Assembly: GCA_001599755.1 (NCBI GenBank)
Contig: BCHX01000007.1
Coordinates: 3,162,001-3,226,000, forward strand
Source of the DNA: Gliomastix tumulicola
Taxonomy: Eukaryota > Ascomycota > Sordariomycetes > Hypocreales > Bionectriaceae
Length of the DNA: 64,000 bases
Direction of reading: 5' to 3'
Part shown: one piece after another, positions 1 through 12,824 of the stretch
Layout: each line of letters opens with the position of its first letter
Numbering within the stretch: position 1 is the first letter of the stretch
Program-made: the position numbers and the translations under genes
The notes under the pieces: generated by a model
Databases searched by the model: none
What the model was told of the DNA's origin: nothing
The model's input: the letters and a program-made list of their open reading frames with translations, nothing else

Positions 1-1500
1 TGAGTCCTCGACGATGCGCCGCTTTGGTCGCCGCGTAACCGCAGGACTGCCTTCGTCCTTCTCTCCCTCAGGCTCCGACTCCGGCTCCGGCTCCGGACTT
101 GAGAACCGCCCGGCCGCTTCCTGCACCAGCTGTGCGCTAGGATCATTGCTGTCATCATCAGAGACGTCCTCCGACTCATCGCCACTGACGATGGCTCTAG
201 GAACGAGCTCATCCTCGGAGGACTCGACAAGCTCAGGCTGCTCTGTGTCATCGATGAAACCATCATTCTCCTCCTCCTCCTCTTCGTCCTCCGATTCAGG
301 TTCGCCGAAGCCCTCGAGCTCTTCCCATTCTTCTGAGTCGGACACTCGCTCGTCCATGTCCGGTTGCCCCTTCATGAACCGCAGATGGACCCTCTCATAC
401 TCACCTTCCTCCTCGAAGAAGATCATGGGCGCCAGCCCGACACCCACCTCCTCGACCGACCGCACCAAGTCCGGGTCCAGATGCGTCTTAAAATTGGTCA
501 TTCCCTGGGCGAAGGGGTCCAGCGAGAGAATCGACCTGTCCGGCCAGCAGTATACACTGCTGTGATCCCAAGCGTGATCAGAATCCGCATCCTCCTGCCT
601 CGTGGCAACGCGGGCAAGGCTCGCCAGCGGTGAGCCGCACCAGGACACGTCAGGCAGCTGTCGAGTTTCGATATCGTAGGTCCGACACAGATAGATGTTC
701 TGGAGATTGGGCAGCTTGGCGAGAAACTCAGGAACACCGGTAACGGACGTCATAGCACGGCGGTTGAGGGCGAACGCGACCGAGGGGAGCTTCTCGAAGA
801 ACCCGTCCTCCCAGAACGCAGGCGGCACCGGGCCATCGACGAACCTGAGGACGGGGACGTCGCGCTGCTTGCTGAAGAGGATCTCTCCGTAGGGCAGGTC
901 CCCGAAGTTGGCGTTGATCCTCAGCGTGTCCGGGTACAGCCTGTGCACGAGTTCGCGGCTGTCCTGGCACACGGACGCAACCCTCCTGAGGGGCAGGGTC
1001 ACCTCGGCCAGCTCCATGCCGTCCCTGATGGCGCAACTTTTCGAGCGCTGCTGCGCCTCGACGGTGAAGCTCAGGACCCTGGACTTGACGTCCAGGTCCG
1101 GGCAGAACAACTCCCAGACGCGCCTACGGAGCTCGGGAGGCAGCTTCGGGAAGTGATGGAGGGTGCGGGTGTCATTTGCGTCGAGTTCCATCTTTCGCTG
1201 CTCTGCTCCGTATAGCCACCTCTCTTCCTCCTCGACGGTGTGGAAGTGAGTCGCCGTATCGAACACATTGTCGACAGTGTAAAAGTTACTGGGATTAATG
1301 ACGGAGGGCCCAGGGTCGGAGCCAGAGTCATCTGAGCCGGAATCAGAGTCGGAGGACCCGAGGCTGTCAGACCCAGACCTAAGAGACCCGGAGTCAAGGG
1401 ACCCAGAGCTCAGTGGTCCGGGCCCGGTGGACGAGCTCGACGAAGAGCTAGAAGAGATGGAAGCCCCAGCATCGGAGTCGGAGTCGTCGTGTGACGCCAT
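1..1500 (-). CDS. 2EXR domain protein, cut by window edge (5' 500 codons)
   Basis: One uninterrupted minus-strand frame runs from an ATG at 1500 to the window edge with no stop, giving the first 500 residues of a longer protein. Residues 1-65 are almost pure Ser/Asp/Gly. Residues about 113-195 look like a 2EXR domain, a fungal family of unknown function: an FPKLPPELRRRVWEL start followed by the VCQDSREL stretch. After residue 370 the protein becomes very acidic, with Glu/Asp runs, an SEP repeat and a basic RRPKRR motif near the edge that could be a nuclear signal. A second 2EXR protein lies at 39918. Its long Ser/Asp and Glu tracts produce spurious open frames on the opposite strand. The family call is by eye; no biochemical role is known. 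Confidence 0.8.
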   Translation of the reverse strand, partial: MASHDDSDSDAGASISSSSSSSSSTGPGPLSSGSLDSGSLRSGSDSLGSSDSDSGSDDSGSDPGPSVINPSNFYTVDNVFDTATHFHTVEEEERWLYGAEQRKMELDANDTRTLHHFPKLPPELRRRVWELFCPDLDVKSRVLSFTVEAQQRSKSCAIRDGMELAEVTLPLRRVASVCQDSRELVHRLYPDTLRINANFGDLPYGEILFSKQRDVPVLRFVDGPVPPAFWEDGFFEKLPSVAFALNRRAMTSVTGVPEFLAKLPNLQNIYLCRTYDIETRQLPDVSWCGSPLASLARVATRQEDADSDHAWDHSSVYCWPDRSILSLDPFAQGMTNFKTHLDPDLVRSVEEVGVGLAPMIFFEEEGEYERVHLRFMKGQPDMDERVSDSEEWEELEGFGEPESEDEEEEEENDGFIDDTEQPELVESSEDELVPRAIVSGDESEDVSDDDSNDPSAQLVQEAAGRFSSPEPEPESEPEGEKDEGSPAVTRRPKRRIVEDS

Positions 1501-1657
1501 CCTAGGCACAGCCACGCTCGTACAGCCGGGCAGTTCGAGCTGAGAGACGGTCTGGGAGATTTTCGGCCTGTGGCTGATGATGTTTGGCAGAACTTTGATG
1601 AAGCACGAAATTTGAACTGGATACATCACGGTCATCCCTTTCCATGCTCACGCGTAG

Positions 1658-1665
1658 TCACGTGA
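1658..1665. promoter_or_regulatory. TCACGTGA palindrome (bHLH E-box type)
   Basis: The 8-bp palindrome TCACGTGA lies about 160 bp upstream of the start of the minus-strand 2EXR gene. The CACGTG core is bound by fungal bHLH factors such as Cbf1-type proteins. A single site of this length can occur by chance, so function is inferred from position only. Confidence 0.3.
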
Positions 1666-4600
1666 GTTTCCAATTTCGTCCTTCCCCATCCTTATCTTAT
1701 CGGCGACCCCGCACAGACTTTGCTGATCGCCGATGACCCTCCAGAATGCGACACTCAGTAGCCGCCCAGTGACAGCGGCAGTTATGCCTCCCGACAATTT
1801 TGAAACAAATATCCTGACGAGATCGCTGGCTGATTCGCTGTGCTCGGCTTGCACTCACTATATAGCCTTTGCCGGGACTGAGTGGCGCGGATCTGCATGA
1901 TCTCATGGCACAGGCAGCAGAGCAACGTGTTCTCGTATTGTAACATCGCACCAATCACTTCGAGTCCAATCAGCATGTCTCCCGCACTGTGGCGGGTGAT
2001 TTCTTCATGCAATAAATCGCTCACGGCAGACCTGACCCCGAGCTTTGAAACGGCGTATTGCCATACATATTAAATATGATACCCAAATTGATTCTCCATA
2101 TCTTCTATAGCCCACGACGCCCAGTCTCCCTGCCGAAATGGTCTATATGTGAGTTGAGGGGGGTGTTACCACTGTGACTCGAGGTCAAATCGACGTGATG
2201 GCGACGATACCACCGTAAAGATAATGCCAGCAGATGTCAGGAGCATTTTTTCTAGACTCCTTCCACCCACATTGCCGATTCAGCTATAACGAGTATCCAG
2301 CCCGCTACGACTTATATTCTTCTCAGACTCCCAAGAAATACATCTCACCAGCACCTTCTTCGGGAACATGGTGCCTTCAAATTGTCACCTCCCGTTACGC
2401 AGTCTCGTTCTTATATCGATTCCAGCTCCTACTCCATGTTTCTAGTCATAAGGAAGATATCTGGGGAGCCTCTTTAGGGTTGCGCTAGTATGGCCGCTGG
2501 TGAGGGCAGATACTTTCTTAGGGGAACCTTCGAGTATCAACAACTCATTCTCAAGCTCCAACGTCAGTATCTTTCGAGCTGTCTTTCTTGGATCTCATGG
2601 TCAGGCCGATGGTTCACACTATTCCAAATCTCCCATCATGGTCTGACTGGCAACTCATCGCTTTTCACGCAGAACGGAGTAATAACCCTTCACATTCCTG
2701 AGTGACGCCTTCTAGCTTCGAACACCATATTATATATTTACTTCACAAAGTAAATACTCGCCCTCGTAAGAATTATCAGACCTGGTCAAGCACATTGGAG
2801 GTATCCAGCCCGTACCATATGATAGCAGACAACTAGTCGCCATGGCATCATGGGAGGTCATCATGCCAGATCTGCATTAACTACTACACAAATTTCAATA
2901 CACAGGCTTGCATGCCCGACTTTCAAGAATAGAGGAACTGTCGTTATTCAACTTTCAATTTTTTGAGTGATTAATTCAATAGAATCGCGGTCAGCCCAAC
3001 ACCAAATGCTTGGGAAGGAGGCTTGATCCCCCGCTCAGCTCTGACTAACGGCCAATTAAAGTCGTACCATGGCCTCGTTCCAGACCATTCTTGAGAAGCT
3101 CGTGAGGTCGAGATTATGAAACATGCAGTCGTATATCAAGTGCAAATCGGTCCATGGCGCAATCATGTTCGTCAACGTGTCTCAGCCCGCCAGGATACGG
3201 ATCCTAGAGGCAGATCGACCCCACCTGCGATCCATTTGACCAAGACAATGCAGAAAATCAATCTGACCCGTCCCGACAATGAGTATTTCGTGATGGATTT
3301 CACGGCCGGCTAGGCGATGATCGGGGAGTAGCATTCCTCGTGTAGTCAGCTTATTGAAGATCTCGTCTGCTCACCGGTTGTAAAGGTGTAGTCTTTGACG
3401 CCACCAACACGGATGGTATCAATAGCGATGGCATCCAGACCCAACCGACGAGGCCGCAATCACTTCCCGTCGCCCAGGCAGCAACCGGGCGAGTGCCCTG
3501 CCATTCCCTTCCTCATCAAGTATCGCAGCCTTGTACAAATTTCGGTGCCAGACGGGCGGAGGGCTCGCAGGCGGGCGAGAGCGGCCCAGACGGCAATCAG
3601 GCAGTCATGCCGTCGGAAAACGCCAGCAACAGGCCAGAGACTCGCTTTGAGGGAAAAGGCCGAGCCGATGCTAAATATGTGGCGCTGGCGGTGAAGAACC
3701 TGACGGGCACAGGGCTCGCACCAGGATCCCGCTTATGGAGGCGCGGAGCCGTCGTTGGGGGCCGGAAAGGCTGTTTCGACGTTTGGAAGGGCGTGTCTGA
3801 TGAAGAAGCGAAGCGGGAGATGACGATGGGAGAGCAAACGAGCGTCAGGGGCTGATGATAATCACCGAACGAGCAGGTTTTTTCCGCCGTCTCGTCGGAC
3901 CAGCTGCGAAATGACGCTACATCCGCACCGGACAGAAGATTAGCCCGTCTGTCTAGGAGATTAAGGGACCCCTGTCCTTGATGGAAATTGTCAAACATGC
4001 CTGCCCACCTTGCCCACGGATAGGTCTGGAGACAGCGCGGCGCAGCTCCGTGGAAGGGCCTGGCCCCCAAGAAGGAGTGACGCCATGATCGATCTTGCAG
4101 GACCGGTGCGCGCGCATGGATACTGCTGCAGTTCGTTTGGCTGCTGTTGGGAGCCCGGGGACGAGCGTAAGCACAGCAGAGCAAGTGACGAGGATAATCT
4201 GCTCGGCGATACCTCTTCAATCATCATCTCGGCTCGTGCGGAATGGCACATGTATGGCTGGCTTGTGTTGGAATGTCTGTGGGGGGTGGGCATGTTTTTT
4301 CGATTTTCCCTTTTCATCTCCCTTTTTTTTTATTCGTTCTTTTTACTCGTTCTTATCACGGACGGGATTTACCACGAGGAGACGACCGTTTGCGCCCATG
4401 TTTTAGATTGCCCGCCGCAGCGCACGCACGCATTCACCCTCAACACCGCCACGAGCTTACGCATGATCACAGATCGCCGTTGGACTTGTTTTGTTATTTC
4501 CCACCCAGCCCCTACCTAGCCTGCTAGTCGTGTTAGTGTCCTTAGTCGTCAGATCTACGGCGCATCCGAGCTTAAATCCATCCCCCAGGCCAGAAGGGCC

Positions 4601-6090
4601 CCAGGGAAAGACAACACATGCCATGGCGTGCCAGGAATGATATCCGGCCGGGGTTTCGAGGCTTCTCGTGCCCGATGACCTTGCTGATGGATGGATGGAT
4701 GGGCAGGCAACCCCTCCTTTCCATCGTGGGGAGGCGCACCTTCTCCTCTTTCCCGGTAGCGTGTGTTGGCTATCATTCGCCAGTGCAGCCACAGTAATCT
4801 GCCAAGGCGAGGGCCAGACCTGTCCACGTAGTCAATAGCGGCGGCTAGCCAACACCCAGCCAAGTAGCCCAAGGGGGGGATCCCAAGCAAGTGACTGACG
4901 GACCCAAAGAAGGGACCAAGCAGCCCGATATCCGCCGCTGGGAACAGGGCACGGGTTCGCTCGCTCTGGCTGGGCGTCGCTGCTGGAAAGGGTGCTGCGG
5001 ACGGAGTCCAGGGTTACACGGCCGGGCCAGTAGTGGTCACAGTGACTGATTTTGTTGGCGCTAATCAGTGCAGTAATTGGCAGTCACCCCCAGCCACGGT
5101 GCGACCAGACCTGCTCACAGTCAGCAACGGATATGGTTTGGGTCGCGATAGTGATTCCTCATGAACGATGCTGCAGCCCTCGCTCATCTCTATTCTTCTA
5201 TTTCTATCACATAATGGGTAGGGATGGTTCGGCAGAGAATACAATGAACGGCACGCCCAAGCCGCCCGAGTGATAAACCAACAGCCTAGCGGGCCATGTC
5301 CCTCCCGTACAGTGGACCAGGGCACTGTCCAGTGTGCACCGCCCTGGAGCAAGCTGCAGCGTCCCGTTGATTGAGACGGGACGTCGTCGGACAGTGAGTC
5401 AATAGGGGCAGAGAAGGGGAAAAAAAACCAGAAAAAAAAAACAGGCAGCATTGTCGTCGCGGACGGTTCGTTTGATCGCAATCTCCCGGCAAGGAGTTCC
5501 GACGGCAGCGTGCGTTTATGACTGTGATCGTGAGGAGTGATGGCTGATGACTGATGCTGATACTGCTGGACTGGTCCCTTAAATAGTGCCCATCTTTTGC
5601 AGCAGCAGCAGAGCAGCAGAGCTGGGAAGGAGGGACCTGCCGCGCCTGCAGTGCCTGTGCCCAATAGTATTACTGGACGCTCTTTCCCTCCCCCAACCCA
5701 GCACTCACGCACGCACTCCTTCCTTCTCTTCTTCTTTCCAGTTCCACCACCACTTCCACCACCTGCCTTGTTTCTTCCAACCCTCACATAGCATTTGCAT
5801 GCCTTGCACTGCAGACGCTCTGCATCACTTCCAGCCACCTTCAGCGTCTGCCGCACAAACTCGCCGGCCCGCGCATTGCATCTCGCATTCACGCCTCCCC
5901 GTCCGCATTGTTACGCTTCAGCCCAGCGTCGACCTGTTGCGCATTAGCAGGCAGATCCATCCGTTGAAATCGACCCATGCCCGCCTAAACTGGGCGCTGC
6001 CGGCCGCGTTCTGGGCTCTCTCCCACACTCCTCCTCCCACCTCGCCCTCCGCCCGTCGCATCAGCTTGTCATAAGCCGATTCCCTTGGGT

Positions 6091-6120
6091 TTCTCTCTCT
6101 CTCTCACTCTCTCTTCATCT
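6091..6120 (+). promoter_or_regulatory. CT-rich tract in promoter/5' leader
   Basis: A run of alternating C and T lies about 100 bp upstream of the ATG at 6220. Pyrimidine tracts like this are common just upstream of transcription starts in filamentous fungi. It is also a simple-sequence repeat. Confidence 0.45.
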
Positions 6121-6219
6121 CGCCCGTGCCAGTTGCGACGCCAGCTGCCCAAGATTCAACTCGCCTCTCCTTCGTAAAGGGCGCGCTCGCCCCGGCGCGC
6201 TCTCCAGCGACCCGTCACC

Positions 6220-9191
6220 ATGTATTCGGAAATGAGAAAGGCCAGGTGTGTCACTATTTTTTCATTCTCATGCTCACGCTCACGCTCATGCTCGTTTTGG
6301 TTGCCTTTTCAATCTCATCCCTGCCCTCCTTCATCCTTGATTCACCCGCCCCAGGCTACACAAGAAGAAAAAAAATCCATGTTCATGTCACGGCCAGCGC
6401 AGCACGAGCGCACAGAGACGCACATGCCCTCTCGCACAAAGTAAATCCTGGCAAGCCCGCTGACCATCTCTCGATAAATAGCAGCAGAGCCAGCGACGAC
6501 GAAGTCAGTCCGTCATTCACCAACAGCCCGTCGCCTGCCCCCTTCGCCTCCTTCGGCTTCGTCGCCCAGCAGCAGGGCTCCCCCGTGTCCACCTACAAGG
6601 ACTCATCGCTGTCGCCGTGCATATCGACGGCTTCATCTACCTACGGCCATTACGCCCCAGCCAGCACCGCGACGGGCGCTGTCCGCAATTCCACGCCCAC
6701 ATTTCGGTCCGCGACGACCGCCAACGTGTCGCCACAGCCTCGCACTTTCAGCATCGCGTCGCTGCTCAACGATCCCACGCCGGACCAGGAGCCCCAGGCT
6801 GCTCCTCATTATCATAGGAAGGTGACGAGTCAGGGCCATCATCACCATCGGTTCCCCGTGCAGGAGAAGGAGAACCATCACCACAATTACCCTGCCAATC
6901 TGCCTCCGCTCAATACCGTAACACCAGACCCCGAGGACGAGATGGCGCCTCCCAAGAAGCCGAACTCGTCGCAGCGACGCCGTCCTGCGCCTGTGGCACC
7001 CGCCCGCCTTGACTCGCCTATTGAGTCACCACCAGCCATGTCGCCGCTAGTCCCATCTGCCAGCCTGCCGCCTGCTCGCGACCATGCAACCAGCATACAC
7101 CAACCTCACATTCAGCGCCAGCACGAGTCTGAGTATCGCCGAGAGAGCGTGCGCGATAATAACGACAGGGCCAGGGTGTGGGCTGAGGGTCTGGACCAGC
7201 GTGGCGACAAGACACCGCGGCGTGAGATTGAAACCGCCACCACCACCACCAATGTCACTTCGCCCAGCTTGTCACCCACGAGCACCGTTTTTGAGAAGGA
7301 GCCCTTCGCAATTACCCAGTCGCGCGTCAAAATCGTAGAGACCCAGCTCACGGCCCGGCAGCAGATGGCAAAAGTGTTCGATGAGGACCTGCCGTCGCCG
7401 CCTACTAAGCAGCATGACGCTTACGCCACCGGTCGCATGACTCCGGAAAAGCCCGCAACACCACAGAAGCCAAAGGCTGAGGCAGCAGCCCCCAAGGCTA
7501 ACCACTCCGTCCCTCGTTCAAAGCCTATCGCAGACGTCAAGGAGCTTGTGTCCGCTAAGAAGATTATCCCGACTCCTCACAAGGCCATGCCTAACACCAA
7601 GGATGCTGGTAAGGCCAGGACGCCCGTTAAGTCCGAGGAACTGCCACGCAACCAAGATGATTTCGCCGCCGCCATCGCCGACGCCAAGGTCAGCCAGCTC
7701 GATTCAGCCAAGAAGCTTGGTCCTATTTTGCATCGAAATGGAGCGCCCGCGCCCGCGCCCGCGTCCACGCCCACGCCCGCGTCCACGCCCACGCCTACCA
7801 AAACAGCACTCTTCATAGACACTCAGCAGCTTCCTCAGCCCTCTGCTACTCATTTCACGGGCACCTCGCCTCGCGGTGCGAAGCGATCCCAGAGCACGAG
7901 CCCCTCGGATGACGACCTGCATTTATTCGCCCAGGCCACCAAGAAGCTGAAGATCACCAAGGCCGCCGATACTAGCAGTCAGAGCAGCCGCGCTGGTACA
8001 CAACAGCCTTCGGAGGGCGGCACCGCCACCCCCGCCACCGGACTCACGCAGCAGTCCCCCGAGGCCGCCGAGGATGCCGCGGCGAGTGATGTGCGATCCC
8101 AGAGCGAGCCTCACACGGAGGCGTCGTTCAAGCTCATAGATTCCGACGACGATTTCCAGATGCCTTTGGACGATTTGGACGACCCTGGCCGGTACACTGC
8201 ACCTGTAGCTGATATAGGCGATGCAGACTTGGGTGGTATCGGCCTGTACGAGAGTCCGCGTGAGAGCCCATCGGTCGGCGAGGAGAAGGTTGACCAGGTC
8301 GGCCCCGAGCCAGCTCAGGTTCAAGAGATGGAGGTCGATAAGACGGAGACCATAGAAGAGCAGAAGCCTAGAGCGCAGGAGGCGAAGGCCACGGTTGCCG
8401 AAGTCACAGAGGCAGAGGAACCAAAGCTGGAGGAAGAGGCCGCCAAGGCCAGCCAGACGGATGCGCAGGTTGGCTTGGAGGCACCTAAGATGGCGATGGA
8501 TGAAGGCTTGACTTCGGTTCAGACTCCAAAGAAGAGGAAGATTGTTATCACCAAGAAATCCTCCGCTCTTCCAGTCACCAGTACGCCCACCGTGTCGGCC
8601 CCTGCCCCCGATCCTGCCAAGAAGGGCTCCTTCACCGTCCAAGACCACAGACTTTCATCGATTGATCACTACGAGTTTGACCTCCATGTCAAACGTTCAG
8701 GTGACGAGCAATCGTCCTGGGAGGATGAGAAGCAACTGTTCTTGGAGTCTCCCCAGACTGTGGTCAAGTATTGGGAGACGGTCGAGGGCGGTCGCGAGGT
8801 AGCTTGTGATGGGATGTGGAAGATATATAAGATCTTCGACGAGCGCAAGGCGGGCCGTAAAATCACATACCAGGTCGGCTGGATAGGATCACTCGACCGT
8901 GGCTGGGAGCCCCGCAGTTTGCTGGTGACCAATGCTCAGGATGTGTTAGCCGACTGGGAAGAGAAGCAGGCTGCCAAGCGGGCGAAGAAGGAGGCCAAGG
9001 AGGAGGGCGCGGACTATGAGTTCGACGCCGAGCAGCAGCAGCAGGCCGAGCAATCCGACGTCGAGGAGGAGGATGAGCCATTGCTCAAGCAGCGCCGCTC
9101 GGCCAAAAAGCCCCGTGCTTCGCTGTCTAAGCAGGCGAAGGCCGCCGGTGCTACGGCCAAGCGCATCAAGTTTACCGATCGACGAGGTTAG
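6220..9191 (+). CDS. Nuclear protein with two C-terminal chromodomain-like modules
   Basis: About 975 residues if translation starts at ATG 6220 (strong CACC context) and an intron at 6441-6484 is removed (GTAAAT donor, GCTGACC branch, TAGCAG acceptor). That splice joins the short first frame to the long one. An ATG near 6270 with no intron is an alternative but would give a hydrophobic N-terminus. Most of the protein is low-complexity Pro/Ser/Ala/Glu, with a His-rich patch near residue 200 and a PKKRKIVITKK-type nuclear signal near residue 755. Residues about 797-845 (HYEFDLHV to VVKYWET) look like a divergent chromodomain. Residues about 848-905 are a clearer one, with aromatic-cage candidates in YKIFDE, VGWIG and GWEPR. 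Chromodomains bind methylated histone tails; a heterochromatin or silencing role is inferred only. Confidence 0.8.
7743..7797 (+). repeat. GCGCCC/CCACGC hexanucleotide repeat inside the chromodomain gene
   Basis: Imperfect 6-bp units alternate between GCGCCC, GCGTCC and CCACGC. They encode a Pro-Ala then Pro-Thr/Ser repeat. All units keep the reading frame, so copy number can change without breaking the gene. Confidence 0.7.
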
Positions 9192-12100
9192 GAGGAAGGG
9201 GCAGCGCATTTCATTCATGGTTTTGCAAGCGTGTTATTGCATTTTGGTTGCATTTTCACTCACAGCATGTCCCGTTTCTGCTACGCGGAATGAGGCTTCA
9301 TACCTGCTCGTTCGGTTCTACAATTTCATTTCCTTTGTTTCTCCGGTCATCACAGCAGATGGTCACGGTCTGGTAATATTAGACCCCAGGAGCGTTTTTC
9401 TTTTCTTTCGGATCTGTTTTCTCTCGGACAGGGAGATGTGTTTGAGTTTATTTTTCTCTCTATTTCGATTTGCAACGGAAGCCTGTTTCAGCTCCAGGGA
9501 AGGAGCAAGCCGGCACGAAAAGATTGGTTTCTGTACTTTGGAAGGAAGGGTACAATGGAAAGGAGGGGAGTTACGGAGAGGCAGAGGGCCACCCACGATA
9601 CAGGGATGGAAATTTTCTAGATACAGGGATGCCGCACATGGTGGCGGCACATGTATTTAGGGATATGTCCCTTAGATTTTCTCTGCTTCCTTTTGACCGG
9701 TCGACCTCTTCCATAGTTTTCTGCCCTCTGCTTGGTTTTTCGGCGAGGGTGTACTATAGATGATTCTTTCAGGGGATCTGGAGAGTTCCTCCTAGCCAGT
9801 GAAATTCAGAGAAATTCGGATAGCTTCTGAGGCATGTGTGTGATTCTTGAATGATAGCCATTATGACATATCTGACGGCATTCAAACCTTCACTATAAGT
9901 ACAATAGGTTGCTTCAAGGTAACCCTAGGTTCACAGATAGTCCGGTGACAGGGGCCCCAGGATTAGTCCCAACGGTAACCCAGAAGGGGCCTTGAGCTTC
10001 CTATCTATTATGTTCAAGAGAGCCTTTCTTTCTGAGACTGCTGGATTACTCTCTCCAATCTTCAAATGCATGTCGTCGATGGCTCAGATACCGTGATGTA
10101 TCCTATGTGAAGCACCACATTCTTATTCCAAGGTGCCATCACAGAATCACCATGGCTGATCTTGCTTCGGGCTCTCAATTGTCTCGGTTCACTTACTGAG
10201 GGAACGAGTAGCATGGAACATACGTATCATAACTATCATCGGACTCGTGACATCTGGTGCGTCCCCTTCACTGTCATAGGCCTGTCGTGCTTCGCCCATT
10301 CCAGTGGCAGCAAGAGCAAGTGCAGAATGTCGACCAAATTTGGCAGAGCTAATATTGATCTTTCGGCGGCTCCAGACGATCAGCGAACTAGAAACAGACC
10401 AAACCTGGCACTGTCCATCCTATTTGTGATCTTCTTTGGGAAAGGGGATAATATCACGCAGGGCTCGAGCTCGTATAGGGCGCGGGCTTTAGAGAACACG
10501 CTCGGACCGACGGTGCCGTGATTGGGTGGTTTAAATCTCGTGCGCTTCCCCTCTTTATTTTATCAACCATCGCTCGCTCGGTTTTGTTGGTCGGTCTGCC
10601 TCGGCAGTGGCCATTTGGAATTCTCTCACGTTCGATTGTCGCTCTCCCGTCGTAAAATAACGTCGAGGTCTACTACTTGGTAAAAAAGCGTAGTCAATAC
10701 ACTTTGTAAATGCAGAAATCTCCGTATCCTCGATAAACAAGAATCTTTAGTCCTATTTGAGACAGGTAGTAGCAGACGAGCTTCCTCATCGGACAGATTC
10801 CAAATCCCGCCAAGGCTACTTCGCACCGTGGACTTTCTCGGCGTATTAGAAGGGGGCGCCCTTGTCCATCGCTCGCATGCGTCGCCCAAGCACGAAGATA
10901 GCCTAGAGGTGGGCGGAACCCCAACAGACACTGTGACTGATTACGGTGGCGAAAAAAAAAGAGAAAAAAAGGCCGAATTAAATTGGGTGGGCGAAAATGC
11001 ACTTCTTTTTCGGATTCGGGCATCGGAAGTGCGGCACCACCCACCACCAAAACCCACGAGATGACAACGCACCGATCGCGTGGCCAGACCATGACATACC
11101 CTTACCTATGGGCCCTGCCTGGCCATTGTGGAGCGCGCCGCGCATAATGGGGTCGAGATTGGAATCAGATAATGCGAGTTGTTTTTGGCTGAGGGATGAG
11201 ATGGAATAAGGATGGGGAGGGATGTGGCCTCAGGCCATCGCATCGGATGGGCTGCTTGCGTGCTGCTGAGGGAGGGAGGGTGGAAGAGAAATGGCCCCCA
11301 CTTGCGGTGGCATGGCATGCATGGTCGGTCATCTTGGGTGCTTGAGGGTCCCAAAGTCCCGGGCTTACGTATTACGTATCAGCGGGTGCAAGTGCTTTGT
11401 TGGGCGAGAGGTGATGCATAATGTATGCATGCTGACCCGGGGCTGAGCACTGAGACTGGCTGCCGGTGTATTACAGTGTGCTACTTATGCGTGGTGCACC
11501 AATTAGATGCGGGATATGAGAGGCGTCGGTGTCTTGTTCATGCTGATGGGTGCTACGGGCGACGAATGGGAGGCGAGTCTGTCTATAACACCGAGTGGTC
11601 GGGTATCACGTTGGGTCGCGATATCAGTATCAGGACACTTGTTCACTGTGCGACGAGGACAAAACCTCACGTCAGAATACACCTATATCATGAAAGAAAG
11701 AGGGGGAGCACCATTCCCACCCCCCCGTGACCATCACGCCAACCCGACTCATGTCAACAACCCAGACGCGCCGCCGCCGCCGTGGCCTAAATGATAGGGT
11801 GGGGGGAGTCAGCATCATAGCCCTGGCCACGGACTCGCTAGTCTCTGCTTGGCGCCGCTTGCTCAGGTCGCTCCACGAGATCCCGTTGTCCTAGCGGTCC
11901 GCTGGCGGGGAAGGGGGCACGAAGGAAGGAAGCTGTTGGGCGGGGTTTGAGGCCGGCGATGGTGATGGTGATGTCTGGATTGATGGTTCTGGGGTTGGAG
12001 ACGGGATAGATTCGATGTTTCAATTATCTCCCGTACGGAGGTTGGGGAAAGGACATCAAGCCAAGAATAGAAATAAAGGACAGAGAGGTTATGGCCGAGG

Positions 12101-12824
12101 AGAGGAGGACCAAAGATAGTTGCACATTCAATGACCTCTCATGAGTTGAACTCATACCAGAAACGATGAGTCGTATCCTTGAGTTAGTCAATTAGCTATC
12201 TGATTGGAATTTCACTATTCAAGGCCATATCCCAGTCTCGAACTTCATCACATTCCAATTTGACACCGAACGTTGTTTTCAAGTGCGAATAGTTATATCA
12301 GTGCTGCGGGCATGAAATCGTCGACGAAGATATAGGGTAGGCAGACTTACAACCCATGTCGGGGGATTTCGGCCATTTCAGAATCTGGCCCCAAGTTCGG
12401 TCGGCCAACCATGCGGCTAAATAAACAACAATATCACACAAGTGCACACACGTCAGTTCACGCCTTACGCCTCACGTCGATCCTCCTCACCCTCATCTCT
12501 GGTCCGCCGGCTGACATCGGCCTTGATCCCGGGCTGGAATCCTCAGAAGACGAGCGATAAGCCCAGATAAGCTTAGAGGAGGGCTTTGACCACATGTTAG
12601 GCCGATCACGTGATGGCGCTTTTATCAATTGAAACGCACTGATTGGCTGTGTTTCAGCATTATCTTGTACCCAGGTACCGATTCTCCCTGCACGAGGTCG
12701 GAGCTCAGGGCAGATAAACACGGCCGTTGTTCCCTGATTGACGAACCCGTCATGATCTTCCCTCAGACATAACCCGGGTTCTCGACTGTCAAATTTGCTT
12801 ATTCGACCGCTTCTCAGTGTTGTG
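9192..12824. other. Intergenic region, no gene supported
   Basis: This 3.6-kb stretch holds the 3' flank of the chromodomain gene and the upstream region of the serine dehydratase gene. Short frames of 60-155 codons occur on both strands, but none has a recognisable motif, splice structure or coding-like composition. I see no tRNA-like fold. Confidence 0.55.
12606..12613. promoter_or_regulatory. TCACGTGA palindrome upstream of serine dehydratase
   Basis: The same 8-bp palindrome as at 1658 occurs about 210 bp before the ATG at 12825. CACGTG elements are linked to bHLH control of sulfur and amino-acid metabolism in fungi, which would fit the downstream gene. Regulation is inferred. Confidence 0.35.

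Larger units (their letters stand above)
1501..6219. other. Gene-poor intergenic region
   Basis: About 4.7 kb separates the divergent 2EXR and chromodomain genes. I find no reading frame with family motifs. Frames up to 275 codons (for example minus 5065-5892) have Ser/Arg/Pro-rich composition typical of non-coding GC-rich DNA. The part from about 1700 to 3400 is more AT-rich and could hold decayed coding sequence, but nothing is recognisable. Long T/C tracts at about 4297-4350 and 5690-5780 suggest promoter or 5' leader of the downstream gene. Confidence 0.6.

Noticed and set aside
1782..2060. Minus-strand open stretch with protein-like composition (SDLLHEEITRHSAG and on)
   Set aside because: Under 100 codons, no start in good context, no family recognised and no neighbouring exons; kept only as a possible relic.
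3361..3450. Minus-strand segment reading DAIAIDTIRVGGVKDYTFTT before a GTGAGC donor-like site
   Set aside because: Looks exon-like but has stops on both sides and no matching exon could be joined.
5065..5892. 275-codon minus-strand frame upstream of the chromodomain gene
   Set aside because: Low-complexity Lys/Gly/Cys stretches opposite CT-rich promoter tracts; no motif or splice support.
6246..6354. Intron-like segment (GTGTGT to CCCCAG) near the start of the chromodomain gene
   Set aside because: Its removal breaks the frame from the ATG at 6220; it would only fit as a 5'-leader intron with a start near 6379, which remains possible.
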